A program made the translations under genes and the position numbers. A stretch of 64,000 nucleotides of DNA. Origin: Lepiota brunneoincarnata. Its lineage: Eukaryota > Basidiomycota > Agaricomycetes > Agaricales > Agaricaceae. Every line of letters begins with the position of its first letter. The stretch's first letter is position 1. Positions 37,967-50,132 of the stretch are shown here, one piece after another. The stretch spans positions 2,294,001 to 2,358,000 of the forward strand of contig JAEBUN010000001.1 in NCBI GenBank assembly GCA_023014365.1, in the 5' to 3' direction. The notes beneath the pieces are model-generated. The model ran no database searches and was not told the DNA's origin. It saw only the letters and a list, made by a program, of their open reading frames with translations.

Positions 37967-38330
37967 ATACATACTACCACACTCGTTTACTTTTTCACTG
38001 GTTTTCTGATCGTTATTGTAATTTGCATACTCCTTGTATTACTTCCCTTGTAAGACCATGTATTATGCCTCTCCTTTGTGCTACTGTACGCTTGAAAGCA
38101 CCTGATTCCGGCCATCCCCGAGGCGGGCCGTCTACATTAATTGACGGACCGCCAACTTCGACCTCTTCCAGCGGGACCATGAGATCTCGAGGGAAAGAAA
38201 TGGACGATAATGGGGTAATTCCCCCACACCAGATGGCTTCACTGTGTTTCCATACACGTACAGATCATCACTCTCCTCCCAGCACCTAGCTTTCAAATCT
38301 CAAGGTCGACCACCGGCCAAATTCTGCAAT
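37967..38330. other. Intergenic, 364 bp
   Basis: Lies between the F-box stop and the SDR start on the same strand; should hold the SDR promoter. A palindromic patch (cgggccgtct acattaattg acggaccg, 38126-38153) is visible; I see nothing coding. Confidence 0.4.
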
Positions 38331-39453
38331 ATGTCCGCGAATATCGATTCGTATTCCCCACAGAACTTGTATAACCTTCAAGACCGCATTGCCCTTGTAA
38401 CTGGAGGTGGGACAGGTATTGGACTGATGATCGCTCGAGGATTCGCCGCAGCAGGCGCAAAAGTCTACATTACTGGGCGGAGGGTTGAGGTCTTGGAGAA
38501 GGTTGCGGAGGACTGGAATCGATCGGGTAAGGGTGGTCAGATGTTAGTGTAAGTAGACTTGTTGCAGAATTTTGGAAACTGAGGCTGACTAGAAGAGGAT
38601 AGCATTCGTATGGATGTCACCGATAAAGAAAGTATCTTGACGGTAAAGAAGATGATCGAAGAAAAGGAGGGGAAATTGCATGTTCTGGTGAACAAGTAAG
38701 TCTTGAGCTCATCTCGGACCTGGCACGTTAATGAAGGCCCAACTTTTAGCGCAGGTCAGGTGGGGCCCGTTTCTCCGTTCATGGAAAAACCTTTGGCTCC
38801 AGAGCGCAAGGATGCCGAGACTTTGGGTCTTGCGTTATTTAACGAGTCACTTGAAGATTGGAGGGATCTCTATGCCATCAACACGTTCCCCATTTTCTTT
38901 GTTACTACTGCCTTCTTGGGCTTGTTGGTTAAAGGATCACAAGATATCGAGGGTTACTGGAGCAGTGTCATAGTCATCACAAGCATCAGTGGTGTCATTA
39001 AAGTCGCTCAAAATCACGTAGGTTATCTGAAGACATGCATATCCGATGGAATTTGATGGGTTTGTGGGTACAGTTCTGCTACAACAGCGCGAAAGCTGCA
39101 GCTGGGCACTTGACCAAGATGATGGCGACGGAATTTGCGCTGAGGAAATTGCCAATTCGAATAAATGCAATTGCACCAGGGGCTTGGCCGTCCGAGATGA
39201 CTTTTGCTACTATTACCAAGGAACAGGCGGACATGATAGGGAAAGGGATCTCACCTGTACCCATGGAGCGCGGCGGAACGTAAGTTCTATGCCTCAGGCA
39301 TTTGCATATGATGGATTAATGGGAGCTCGACACAGAGGAGAGGAGATGGCTGGCACGGCACTTTACCTTGCTTCCAAAGCTGGGGCGTACATGACTGGCC
39401 AGGAGCTTGTTGTCGATGGCGGATACGTTGCAGTGAACCCAGCGGTTGTTTGA
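38331..39453 (+). CDS. Short-chain dehydrogenase/reductase
   Basis: Exons 38331-38548, 38603-38695, 38750-39017, 39074-39279, 39336-39453; 300 residues, a normal length for a classical SDR. It should catalyse NAD(P)(H)-dependent oxidation or reduction of an alcohol/carbonyl. The cofactor motif is TGGGTGIG in ALVTGGGTGIGLMIARGFAA; NNAG is built across the junction of exons 2 and 3. Catalytic residues are Ser in VIVITSISGV and Tyr/Lys in FCYNSAKAA. PG in INAIAPGAWPSEM and the C-terminal GQELVVDGGY complete the family pattern. An Arg follows the glycine motif (YITGRR), which suggests NADP(H). Substrate cannot be predicted. Confidence 0.92.
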
Positions 39454-40464
39454 TTTCGCGCCTGACCTGAAAACTGGATGGTCGTGAGTAAGGTATTCTT
39501 CTACGTCGATTCGTAGAGCATCCTGACGGGCCAGCGATCTGGCAAATTGTAATAATAACAATAGCTAAGACAAACCATAAATACGTTGTGTGCGTTGGCT
39601 ATGCAATTTCTGGAATCGATAACATTGAAGTCTAGGCGGCGATCACCAGTTTGATTATGTGCTAGGATTCCGAGGGGATCAAGTCGTTCTCACTGCTCAC
39701 TTGGCTGTGTTTGCAACATTGATTGATTGTCAGAAGTTAAACGCTAAACATTGATTGCGGTGACGTATAAGTATCCGAGAGCTGTCTCTTTATTGGTATA
39801 CGGCGCTTGAGAATGGCCGGAACAAGTACCGGTGCACTTGCCACGCAGCCCTTGCCAGAAGTGGCCCGGCACTCATATCAATTACCCCATGCCCTCCGGT
39901 GCACCCCATCACAAGATCTTACCCGGCATATGGGGCGGCGACACATGGCTAAGAAGACGTGCATCATGTCATGTTGCTGTAGGGGTCCATCACACGCTAG
40001 TCCATAGGTGCCCGATGTTGCAACTGTCATGTATAACACGGGTACACGAGCTTTGGTGGGACTTAGGTTTCGAAACTTGGCAGAAGGAAACGACCGCCCA
40101 TGTCAAGGGGTATACATTCAAAATCAACTTGAGCGTGCGAGTAGTAACAGCAAATTGTTCGTGTTTGTGACAAATTCCAAATGGGACTACTTGAAAGGCT
40201 GGAACAGAGGACTGCTGAACTTATCCAGTTGGAGGAGAGGTTGGAGCACGCCTGCCTTTCAGCGAAGAATGGCACAGTCTCATGGTCTCGAGGCACCAGA
40301 ATTCCACGAGCAGTGCACCAAGCTAATAGGTGTAGGTTGAAGTAGAGATCTGCCGAGCGCGCTGTCGACTCGTGAGAACTAGTCACTGTCCCTGTTCACT
40401 GAGGCTCCCAAGTTTGGACATCAGGCAGGGTGGGGTTGTTCTTTCGTTTACCTTCGCCTCCACC
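39454..40464. other. Intergenic, 1.0 kb, with a small coiled-coil-like frame
   Basis: Between the SDR stop and the Kre6/Skn1 start, both on the plus strand. Most of it shows nothing coding. A 54-codon frame at 40181-40345 reads as an amphipathic Leu/Glu helix (LERLEQRTAELIQLEERLEH); I cannot show it is a gene. The right end should hold the Kre6/Skn1 promoter. Confidence 0.4.
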
Positions 40465-42934
40465 ATGTCCCATGCACATCGCCGCCATTCCCGTAAACAA
40501 GCGCCCCAGCAGTACGCGGCAGTATCCCAGACAAGTCCCAGCCGGCATGCCAGCTATACGGCTCAACAACACCAACATCCCTATCAATATCAGCCACAAC
40601 CGCAATACCCGCATCAGCAATACCCGCAACCATACCTGCAACAACACCCACTACAGCAGCAATACACGTCTCATGTGGGAGGTCCGAGGTCGCCACCGCC
40701 CCGGTCGCCGTCTGCGAACAGTAGACATAACAGTCGAGCATCTGGGAGAGGAAATATTACAATGGGGGTGGCGAGCGGGGTAATTGGCGCTGGCTATGGC
40801 CCGTACTCTGTAGGTCTTCTAGTGAATTCTGATGCTCAGAGATCATTGATTCTTTCTGCAGTATAATCCAAACGAGGCGCGAGAAGCTGGTGTATACTCA
40901 AACTCACGGTTCAGTAACGCGCCTTCAGAGGCGTCGCTAGCTACGTCGGGGCCCTCCTACGAAAAAGAACCTGTCCCAATACCCGCACCGCCGCCGGTGC
41001 AAAATACCCAGTCAATACCCCAATACTTGTGGGACAAGGATCCTGATCTTGATGATGCGTTGCACAAACCAGACCCTGTCAGAGATGCGCGACTGGACGC
41101 CTCTTGGACAATATTCTCAGCCAGAGGGTGGATTAATGTTCTGACCCTTATTATCCTCGTGATCGGGCTGATAACCCTCTTTGCTGGGTACCCGATCATC
41201 TGGTACTTCACTCATACCAGGCCTGAAGTACGAGGTTTCAATTTGGGTGGGATCAATGGGTCGGGACAAATTCCCGACCTCAGAATTCCCCCTCTCATCG
41301 ACCCCGACACTCCGTCCAGCGCGTATACTCGGGTAGGGAATGATGGGAATAAGTATAATCTGGTCTTCAGCGACGAGTTTGAAGTCGAGGGTAGGACATT
41401 TTACCCTGGTGAAGATCCTTACTGGGAGGCTGTCGACTTACACTACTGGTCAGTTTTGATCGTCTCTTCTTTAGGGAATCTCGTACTTATTCAGCAGCGC
41501 AGGCCGACCGGAGACTTGGAATGGTATGATCCAAGTGTAGGTGCTTCTCCTTTACTCTTCCGCCCCTCCTGATATTTTCTCAGGCTATCACAACCACTAA
41601 CGGAAAACTGGTCATAACAATGACGGAGAAGAGGAGTCACGACCTGAACTTTGAGAGCGGTACCATTCTATACTCTCTGCATTTAGCTTGCCCTCATGTG
41701 TGCTCACCACAGGGATGCTGACCTCGTGGAACAAAATGTGCTTCAATACAGGTTATGTCGAGATGTCAATTAGTATGCCTGGCTCTCCTAGGGCACCGGG
41801 TTTATGGCCAGGTTCGACTTCTGATGCAGTGTCCTTGTGCAAGGGTTTAAGCTTTTGATTTACAGGTGTCTGGTCACTGGGAAATTTGGCAAGTGATCCC
41901 ACCAATCATTTATCCACTATCTTTGATCCTTGCCTCAGGGGCGAGCTGGTTATGGAGCAACAACGGAAGGAATGTGGCCCTACAGTTATGATACCTGTGA
42001 CTTGGGAACGTTTCCTAATCAGACGGCTCGAGATGGCACTCCGCAGGCAGCGGCAACAGGCTCACAGAATGATGGTCCTCTTAGCTTCCTCCCGGGACAA
42101 AAGCTCTCGGCATGTACATGTCCTGGGTCTGACCATCCTGGGCCGAGTGTCAATACTGGACGAGGATCTCCTGAAATTGACATCATTGAGACCCAGGTTG
42201 ACACCACGAGATTCGTCGGCCAGGTCTCCCAAAGTTACCAATGCGCTCCGTATAATTATAAATACGATTTTGATGACACAGAACCGGCCACAAGGATTTA
42301 CAACCCCTCTATCACGCACTACAACACCTACAAGGGAGGCGTCTTCCAGCAGGCCATTTCGGCGGTGACGGACATCGAACCACAATTTTATGACGACACC
42401 GACTACGCCGCATACGGCTACGAATGGTGGTATGATTCAAAACACAGAGAGGATGGCTTCATCACTTGGTTCAGCAATGGAAGGCCGACATGGACTGCTA
42501 CGTCTGCCACGACCGGACCGGATCCGATATCCCAAGTTGGATCTCGACTCATCCCGGAAGAACCGATGGTGAGTGAATCCTAACATCACTTACAATTTAG
42601 CTAAAGATCATTTCTCAGTATCTGGTCATGAACCTGGGCTTGGCACCTCATTTCCAGCAGCAGGATTATAAAAACATGCGCTTCCCATCCAAGATGTACA
42701 TTGATTATGTTCGTATATATCAACGGGAAGGCGTGAAGAATGGCATTACATGCAATCCTCCTAACCGGCCAACAGCAGCTTATATAGAGAGGTACGTTGG
42801 TTACATGCCCCCCTATCTACGAAGCTCAGCCTCCGCGCGGTAGACATATACAGGCATATACGAATCCAAATCTTACGACTTGGGCGCAAGCAGGAAACAC
42901 CTTCCCGCGCAACCGTCTCTACGATGGTTGCTAG
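40465..42934 (+). CDS. Beta-glucan synthesis-associated protein, Kre6/Skn1 family (GH16 fold)
   Basis: Exons 40465-40809, 40862-41448, 41503-41536, 41584-41659, 41713-41811, 41866-41888, 41939-42568, 42619-42791, 42844-42934; 685 residues. A Gln/Pro/Tyr-rich cytosolic N-terminus precedes one membrane segment (about residues 203-228, VLTLIILVIGLITLFAGYPI), making a type II membrane protein. The lumenal part is a GH16-like domain with the catalytic-type motif EIDIIE near residue 466, preceded by LWPGVWSLGNLGRAGYGATT. Kre6 and Skn1 are required for beta-1,6-glucan in fungal walls; transglycosylation is the likely activity. Exon 6 is only 23 nt, and the intron after it starts with GC (GCAAGT) in order to keep the frame. 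Confidence 0.94.
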
Positions 42935-43303
42935 TTTTGCATGGCATATCTTTGGACTGACTTGCGTTGATTTACTCACGACACTTTATGATTTATCTGC
43001 CTCCAGGCCACCTAGTGTACCTGTTGTGCTCTCTGTTCACTTTCCTTCTGGTGAATGTATTGCCGACTTTATCGGCGAGTACCTGTAGATGCCTGAAATG
43101 ACTGACAGACCATATTTTAATATCTGCTAGGTGTACGGTTGTTAGTGCAGTTGCGCATTGTAATCTGTATTGAACATGAAAACTCCCTAAAGTCACGAGA
43201 ATGAGGTTAGCAACATCGGCCAAAACGGATACCATTTCGGGAAGTGCCGACCACCCTCCCTTCTTGCATGTCGCCTTCATCCTGGCGCACTCAGTGAGCC
43301 TTT
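42935..43303. other. Intergenic, 369 bp
   Basis: Between the Kre6/Skn1 stop and the SUMO-protease start on the plus strand. Expected to hold the protease promoter. No open frame or RNA gene recognised. Confidence 0.45.
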
Positions 43304-46300
43304 ATGGCCTCCCAGGATGACAGAAAATCTATACGAACTCTTCGGGCCATTCCATCAACGACCAAAGTGCTTCCATCCTCTCATGACCGTGACAGGTGTG
43401 TCTATCCCAATCGGTCCCTTGCTCTCCGGCTTATGGATCTAGTAAATGGCCAAATCCTCCGGTACCTATACCCGAACCTCGAATCGGCCAACAACAATCG
43501 AACCACCATTCACAGTACGGTCGTCTTACAGTGAAGAACCCATATTTGAACGTGGGGCTCCCCGCTACGAACCGTACTGCAAAGCAGACAATATTAAGCA
43601 AAAAGCAGCATATACCACGGAAGACTGTTCGCCGGGGCGACGCAAAGTTGTATACATCTTTGGGTACAACTTCGAGAGACAAAGGAAAAGGTCAGTCACA
43701 TAGGTGGACGAGGGATATTGAGATTGATATATCTTTGTTTCGATAGGCAAAGTTGTTGTACCATCTGTAGCCTCCCTTCGCTCGCCGTCTCCAGAAGTAA
43801 TCGATGTTGATGCTGATCATGCATCCACTGACGACCTCAATCTCAGTCCCGGGTCTCCACTTACAAAATCGCCGTACTTTGATTCAAAAGCTCAGTCAGA
43901 TTTGCGGAAAGTTGGAGAAAGCAAGACAGCTGTGGGGCCTTCGTTGGTTGAGGATGGGGACAATACGAAGCAGCTTCAGGCACGGCACCAGCAGACACGG
44001 AATACCTCGCCCATTAGTAGTTACACTGAGGATGATGAGGTGGTCGAACAGTGGGCGCCGAACCCGAGCTCGAAGGTCCAGGACCGAGTGGCTCAGTACG
44101 AGGAGCTGGCTGAGGCCTCGACGAAGGTGTTTACCTCAATGAACCGTATCACTCCGATAATCGACCTCAGGACTCGCAAAATCAAGAGCAGGATGCAGCC
44201 TAAGTCAGGTTCCACCAAGGTATGTTCATTGTCTACCATTTCCCCCCATACTTATTTGTCAGACTCAGTTGAAACTTGCCTCGCAAGCCTCTGAGGATGT
44301 TCTAAACGAGCCCTCAGGTCTACGTAACGGCAGCGCACCAGCAAGGCAACAAGTTTGGTCTCTGCCTATTGCAAAACTCGTGCTCGGGATACAGCATCTG
44401 CCCGAGTACGACTTTATGGAGTTCGAGAATGGAGCAGGGGTCATCAAGTTTACCAGCCCGAGATCACAGAAACCATTGATTGGGCCTATTAGTGTGGCAG
44501 AAACTTTTGACCAGGCGCAGGTACGTAGTGGTTACTTGCTGTTTCGAGCATCAAACTGAAGCTACGACTTGAAGTGCACTGATTCCAATGCTCTTAGCCG
44601 TATAACCAAGCCTATAATCTTGTTCCTGAGATCCTCAGGAAGTGGTCTTTCTGCTCCCTGGCAACTAAACTACGATAGCGTTTTCCAGATAGGTTTTATC
44701 GTATATTTTCTTCTTATGAATTATCGCTAACAATAGTTAGGTTCCAGAGATAACAAAGGGCAAATCACCTTACTATTTAATACTGAACACGAACGATGGG
44801 ATGCGAGCGCTTATAGAGCTTGCATTAACAGAGTAGTAAAATTGGTTTCGAGTCATTCTTTGCTCCGTCCCAAGTTGAGAAACTTATTACAATTTCCTTC
44901 ATTGCACCTAAGTCTTTTTCTTCAGGGACGCTGAAAGACTGTGGTCAATTGTGTCCAAGACTAAATACACCTCGGCGTATCAATCACCCAAAGATACGAC
45001 TGGCGGTGACGAAGGACGAACGCCCCGCGAGAACAACATCTCTGAGTCAGATGTAAAGCCGGACGTGCACGATGAAAGCCAAGAGTCGGACATAGCATTA
45101 ATTGAATCACCGTCGGCATTCTTTGTTACCTAACAATCTACACCCTTCCCTGATATCTCAACCTAGACTCAGGCAAAGTGTCGAGGACCTTTGCCGTCGC
45201 ATGGCACCTAGCGAACCAGCCCAGAACCTCCGAAAACGGTCCCCTAATCCTCTCCACCACAATAAGAATTCCGTAGAAGACGCTGGAACCGAACCTCCGT
45301 CCGTGCACATTAAATTTCTTGTCTATCCCTCGCATTAATTCCCTCAGCAGCTTTAAACGGCAACGTACCGAGGATGCCAAACCCCTTCGACGGTCGACTC
45401 GACAATCAATACAACAAGAAAAGGCCGCAAATGTCGACCCGGATGAAGTGTAAGGACGATGCCTAGCACAGTTTTCTGGGCCCGGCCCCGCTGATAACAA
45501 TGGTTTCCAGGGTCCTTAGTGTATCCGTTCGGTGTTCCAGGTGCTGTCAACATTACAGCGGGTGATCTTAATAGGCTACAACCAGAAGAGTTCTTGAACG
45601 ATACTCTGATTGAATTCGGCCTCAAGTAGGTGATCGTGAGATGATGTCAACGGTGTCGTTGATTGTTCCACAGATCTTGGCTCAAAGAGTTGGAAGTCAC
45701 TGACCCACCACTCGCTGCTCAGGTGCACGTGTTCAACTCATTCTTTTATAAGAAGCTGAACAAACGGAGGTTCGTCCCCAGTGCCATACGACAAATTACC
45801 TGATCCTCACGACAACAGCATAAAAGAGGGCTATGATAGTGTCCGCAAGTGGACGTCCAAGATCGATGTTTTCAGCAAAAAATATATTATCATCCCTATT
45901 AATGAGAAGTACTTGAATTGATCACTACGACAGCTCATCAACTGATCCTTATTTTCGTTGCAGCCTTCATTGGTACCTTGCAGTAATCTATGAGCCTGAA
46001 CACGTACTGCGGTCCCCTCCACCTTCCCCCACCCAACAGTCGACGCCAGTGACAAGGAGACAAACGCGCGAGTCATGGACATCGGAACAGGCGGTCGAGG
46101 CGTCAGTTGAGGCTCCGGCAGAACCTATTTATCAGGCACAAGCAGATAGTGATGATCATGAAATGCTGGATGGGACTGCAAGTGAGAACGAGGTCGAACA
46201 ACTAGCTTTCTCTACATCTTGCTCCATCACCATCACAAGCGGTGGTTCAACGGTTACCAATTCCGCGACCAATCTGAAGAAGGAATTGGTCAAGGAATCA

Positions 46301-47241
46301 GGTGCCATTGAGCCGGAAGAAGCGCCTGGCTCACCGATGGAAGTCGACCCTGACATCACGAGTAATGATGCCGAGTTCTCCGCAGAAACCACTGCAACAG
46401 TTTCTGCAGTGGACAGTAGTGCGACCACCCCTATTGAAGTTCCCGAAAGCTTCCCACCCGACCTACTCAATGGGCCTGAGGTTACTCCTGCCCGCTTCTC
46501 TGGAAAACCGTATTTAAGGAAGCGAACGGGAAAGGTCTCCGATGGACAGCCTATCATGTTCGACGAAGGAACCTTAAAGAGGTTAGATTTCATGCGGCTT
46601 GTTACTGATAATGCCCCTCACCTCGATTCGTAGGACCAAGATTTTCATCCTGGATTCCTTGGGAAACCGACATCCGCAAGCAATGAAACAGCTGAGCAAA
46701 TGGCTGGAGATGGAGGCGTCTGACAAGAAGAAAATAGAATCAATCACATTGCCAGTTACTAAGATGGCACCAGTGAGTTTATTTTGCCACTTTTTATTTC
46801 TAGGCTTCATTTGGACTTGTGTGTACAGGTACCTGTTCAACCTAATTATTGCGATTGCGGCTTGTACATCCTGCATTTTGCAGCAACATTCATGTCAGAT
46901 CCCAAACACTACTGTCATATCATCATGGTGAGTCTCACATCACGAGCGAGCGAGTGTTGGTAAGCAAGTTACTCAGGCATCTTATCCAGACAAAGGAACG
47001 GCCTAGTATGCCCGAGAGACGAGTCGATTGGAAAGATGCATCAGTTTCGCTCATGCGCGACAACCTCAGACAGAAGATTTTGCGATTCTCGGATGAGTGG
47101 CATCAGATGCGAGCCGCACGTGAAGAACAAAAACAAGAGAATGCAGAAGGGGAGGATGAAGACAGCGATGTTGCGATTGTTGAACACGTCAAACCCAACA
47201 AGAAAGGCAAGCTGAACAAGCCGACTCGGACAAAAAGCTAG
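43304..47241 (+). CDS. SUMO-specific cysteine protease, Ulp/SENP family (C48), one apparent extra base
   Basis: 16 exons: 43304-43395, 43443-43690, 43747-44219, 44263-44520, 44575-44692, 44741-44873, 44926-45111, 45167-45298, 45348-45449, 45511-45625, 45674-45769, 45819-45908, 45964-46581, 46634-46772, 46829-46927, 46990-47241; about 1,049 residues. It removes SUMO from targets. The C48 domain starts at VNITAGDLNRLQPEEFLND. The triad is His in NLHWYLAVIYEP (about 683), Asp in FILDSLGN (about 893) and Cys in QPNYCDCGLYI (about 943). About 200 acidic, Ser/Thr-rich residues separate His and Asp, resembling the Ulp2/SENP6-7 branch. Joining 45449 to 45511 leaves one extra G at 45510-45512. Several N-terminal junctions (44520-45348) rest on phase and branch sites only. 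Confidence 0.87.
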
Positions 47242-47556
47242 TATAGATTTTTTTTTTCTCGTTTTGGTCTTGGCTTCTTGCTGGAATTGCTTGTGCAGAA
47301 GGCATGGGTTACGGATTTCCGTGAGCACTTACGTACCCTTACGATTTATGTTTAATCAGCTTGTAGCTATACCAGCACTGTGACATTGTAATACTGACTG
47401 CAACACCGTAGTACACTAGCAGCCCGCATAAATAAGGATATGATAGACCCAAGCTGGAGGTCTTCTATGACTGAGAGTCGCACCCTGCTGGATACTGCCT
47501 CGGATGGTGGCAAATACGAGGAGTATGGGATTAGAGCGCACAATTATTTCCATGTT
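47242..47556. other. Convergent 3' intergenic region
   Basis: 315 bp between the stop codons of two genes that face each other; it should hold both polyadenylation regions. A T-run near 47249 follows the protease stop. Nothing coding seen. Confidence 0.45.
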
Positions 47557-48257
47557 TCATTTCTTCTTCACGCTCTTTATCCTGATCCTCTCGTCCCCGA
47601 CAAAAATGCCCTGCATCCAGGAGTTGAGTCGGCATGTTGCGGAACCATATATGAGAGTGTAGTATTTACCTTGCCCTTGTACGGCTCAGGTTTCCTATAC
47701 TCCCGAATCTTTGCCGCAAATAGTCCTAGCTTATGCTTGTCTGTGCACGATAAGACGATTTTCGTCGGGTTTGGCACCGCCACCCGGATGTGCGGTGGTA
47801 TTGGCACCACAATATTATGTGAGTGGCCAACTTTCATGTTGATACGTTGGCTTTTCACACCTGAGGTCTGTGCCCGTGGGTCATCCTCAACTGTTACTCG
47901 GAAACCAACACCAACAAGGTAGAGCGGCACTGTGAAGCCTTCCGTCATTCCTTGGATGGCGTTGGCGATCAGGGTACGCGTTGTACCCCACATCTGGCGC
48001 TGGACTTTGACCCCTGGATCATCAACGGTAACCGTAATTATGCCTGAGTTTGGGTTGGTGATCTTCATGTACGACTGGAGGGGTACGGAGGTGGCGCCAA
48101 GGGGCCCAGAAATGGTAAGAGCGTGAGGAGAGGGTGTGAGGGCAACAGAGGGAGGAAGCTTGATAGGATTTCGACCTATGTGAGAAACATGCTTGTTGAT
48201 GGAGGCAGAGGTACTGAAACAGCGGACAAGAGAGCCCAGCCGTGGTCGTGGTGGCAT
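47557..48257 (-). CDS. Mitochondrial large-subunit ribosomal protein uL6m
   Basis: Exons 48257-47670 and 47610-47557; 213 residues. The start MPPRPRLGSLVRCFSTSASI is a typical mitochondrial presequence; an earlier frame extension begins only with TTG. The body follows the L6 fold: HVSHIGRNPIKLPPSV, TISGPLGATSVPL, ANAIQGMTEGFTVPLYLVG and SCTDKHKLGLFAAKIREYRK, then PEPYKGKGIFVGDERI across the intron. The last exon encodes only 17 residues ending in a basic KSVKKK tail. Part of the mitochondrial 54S subunit near the sarcin-ricin loop, from family knowledge. Its promoter must lie within the 144 bp before the neighbouring stop codon. Confidence 0.94.
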
Positions 48258-48401
48258 CGAGCAGGCCAAAGTTGCTATGCAGTAAGTTTGGAACTTCTGC
48301 GATTGTTGACTTCAGGGGTCTGTGCCAAACAAAACGTCTCCCTGTTCTATAGCGTATTATCCGGGCGAGATACAAAGTACTATTCTAACAGATACCGAAG
48401 T

Positions 48402-50061
48402 TTATGATAGCGAGGCCCCGACCAGCGTGGGTGCAACACAAACGCCATCCTTTGTGCGAATCCTATGAATAGTCCTCGCAACAGGGTTTATCCAAGCAGC
48501 TTCTCGAGACTCGAGTGTGGTGAATCCAGGTTGGACTGTCTCAAAGATCTTTCTCTTGGGGTTCAGTTGAGAAAGCGGGTTAGAATCTTCGAGGTAACAT
48601 ATTTAGTCCGAACTCGCATCGCCTACTACGTGAGTACCCACTCTCAAATTCAGCGCCTTCGAAGTAGACACGCTCGCCCGGTTTTGATCCTGGAGGAGGC
48701 TGAATAAGCTCGATGCCCCCTTCTTTTCCCTCTTTCGAAACAGCCTGACAAGATTCGTCAGCTTATAAGACGGGGCTATGCCAAACTAAAACACAAACAC
48801 AGAGGACCATAGCGAAACTTTTGATCCCACGCATGTTAGCGGGCTTGAGGTTACACTACAACACTATCAGGGGTGTGCAAACATCCAATCCACGAAATGT
48901 CTTACCACAACGACAAGACACTTGCCTCGCATTTCCTCGATTGGGACATAATTAACTAGACCAGAAACGACAGTTCGAGGCCCAGTCTCTTCACCGATGT
49001 CAATTTGCTAGAAGAAACGTAAAAATAAAAAAAGGAAACCGCTAACAAATGATAGACTGAACTTACTTCAACGTAGAGGCCATCAGCATCCGGGTGCTTG
49101 ATAACTGCAGAGGTGTCAGGTGATACTCACATAGGAGAGTGCTTACTCACTGTCAACGATATGGCCGACACGTAAGTCGATCATGGAAGGTACTGGTTCT
49201 CCTGCATCCTCTGACGCGGGAGCAGCCTTTCCACCCTTATTCCTCTTGTTAGGATCGTCTTCGGGACCCTTCTTTTTGTCTTTCTTTTCTTTTTTCTCCT
49301 TTTTCTGGATTTTCTCCTGATCCTGCGGTACTAGTGCAGTCTCCTGAGGAGTCGCAGCGTCAGGTGTGGCGGGAGTAGGGGTAGTACCCTCCTGTGCAGG
49401 TGCGGGTATAGGCTCCTGCCTAACCGCCTTTTCTTTCTTCGGTGGGTCCATTCTCCTTTCGACAGCGGGCGCATTTTCAAAGTCAAAGTAAATGACATGG
49501 AATACGGGTGCGAACGGCGCAACGGCAGCGCGGACAGGCTTTCGATTTTGAATGTGGTCGAAGTATCGGGTAATAGAGGGCGTGGAGTAGTATTGAATGG
49601 GTTGAAGTTTTGACTACGAATCAAATTGCTCCGTTAATCATAGTATTCAACTCCCAGAAATGACCCACGATGACTGGATATAGAGCACCATAGAGAGCGA
49701 CATCTGCCGCAGTGAAGTAGTTGGTTGCAATGTATGTCTTTGGTCGCAGAACGGCATCAAGTTCCTGCAACATAAAGTAATTTAGCCCTATTGGACAGTT
49801 GAAGTCACAGCAGAGTACTCTCACCCTCATCCTGCCGTCAGCGACAATCTCACTGCTTCTCTCGATCCAATTCACCACCTCCTGCTGATCAGCCACCGTT
49901 TTGCCTACATAAATCTGACCGTTCTGAGTGACGACGCTAATCAATTCCTTTACCGGCGACCGCAGCTTTGCAACAGCGGTTTGGAAACTCGAAGACATAG
50001 CGCGCCTAGAGGTGTATATCGATGATCTGGAAATAATTGATAATCGAGGCAAGAATGCCAT
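48402..50061 (-). CDS. ARC1: tRNA-binding aminoacyl-tRNA synthetase cofactor (Arc1/AIMP1-like)
   Basis: Exons 50061-49825, 49764-49669, 49613-49151, 49104-49067, 49007-48906, 48855-48799, 48744-48642, 48586-48402; 426 residues. The N-terminal half has a GST-C-like region (LRPKTYIATNYFTAADVALY), which in yeast Arc1 docks methionyl- and glutamyl-tRNA synthetases. A Lys/Glu-rich linker (about 190-250) precedes an EMAPII/OB tRNA-binding domain with DLRVGHIVD, KHPDADGLYVEQIDIGEE and CNLKPANMRGIKSFAMVLC. The first Met gives MAFLPRLSIISRSSIYTSRR, which looks like a mitochondrial presequence; a second Met at residue 22 (MSSSFQTAV) would give a cytosolic form. Choice of start is uncertain. Confidence 0.92.
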
Positions 50062-50132
50062 GGTTTAAAGAGTGCACGTGACGCGATTGCCCTAGTCAAA
50101 GTCTACAGGATAGCAATACATAGCATTTCCAC

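Noticed and set aside
41773..41780. Intron donor GTATGC in the Kre6/Skn1 gene
   Set aside because: Reading straight through gives the conserved SISMPGSPRAPGLWPG segment, so this GT is exonic.
16205..47241. A SUMO gene cluster (Aos1 and the Ulp protease in one window)
   Set aside because: They lie 26 kb apart on opposite strands with many unrelated genes between; co-location is likely chance.
48258..48269. Longer N-terminus for uL6m
   Set aside because: The extension begins with TTG; the ATG at 48257 gives a good mitochondrial presequence.
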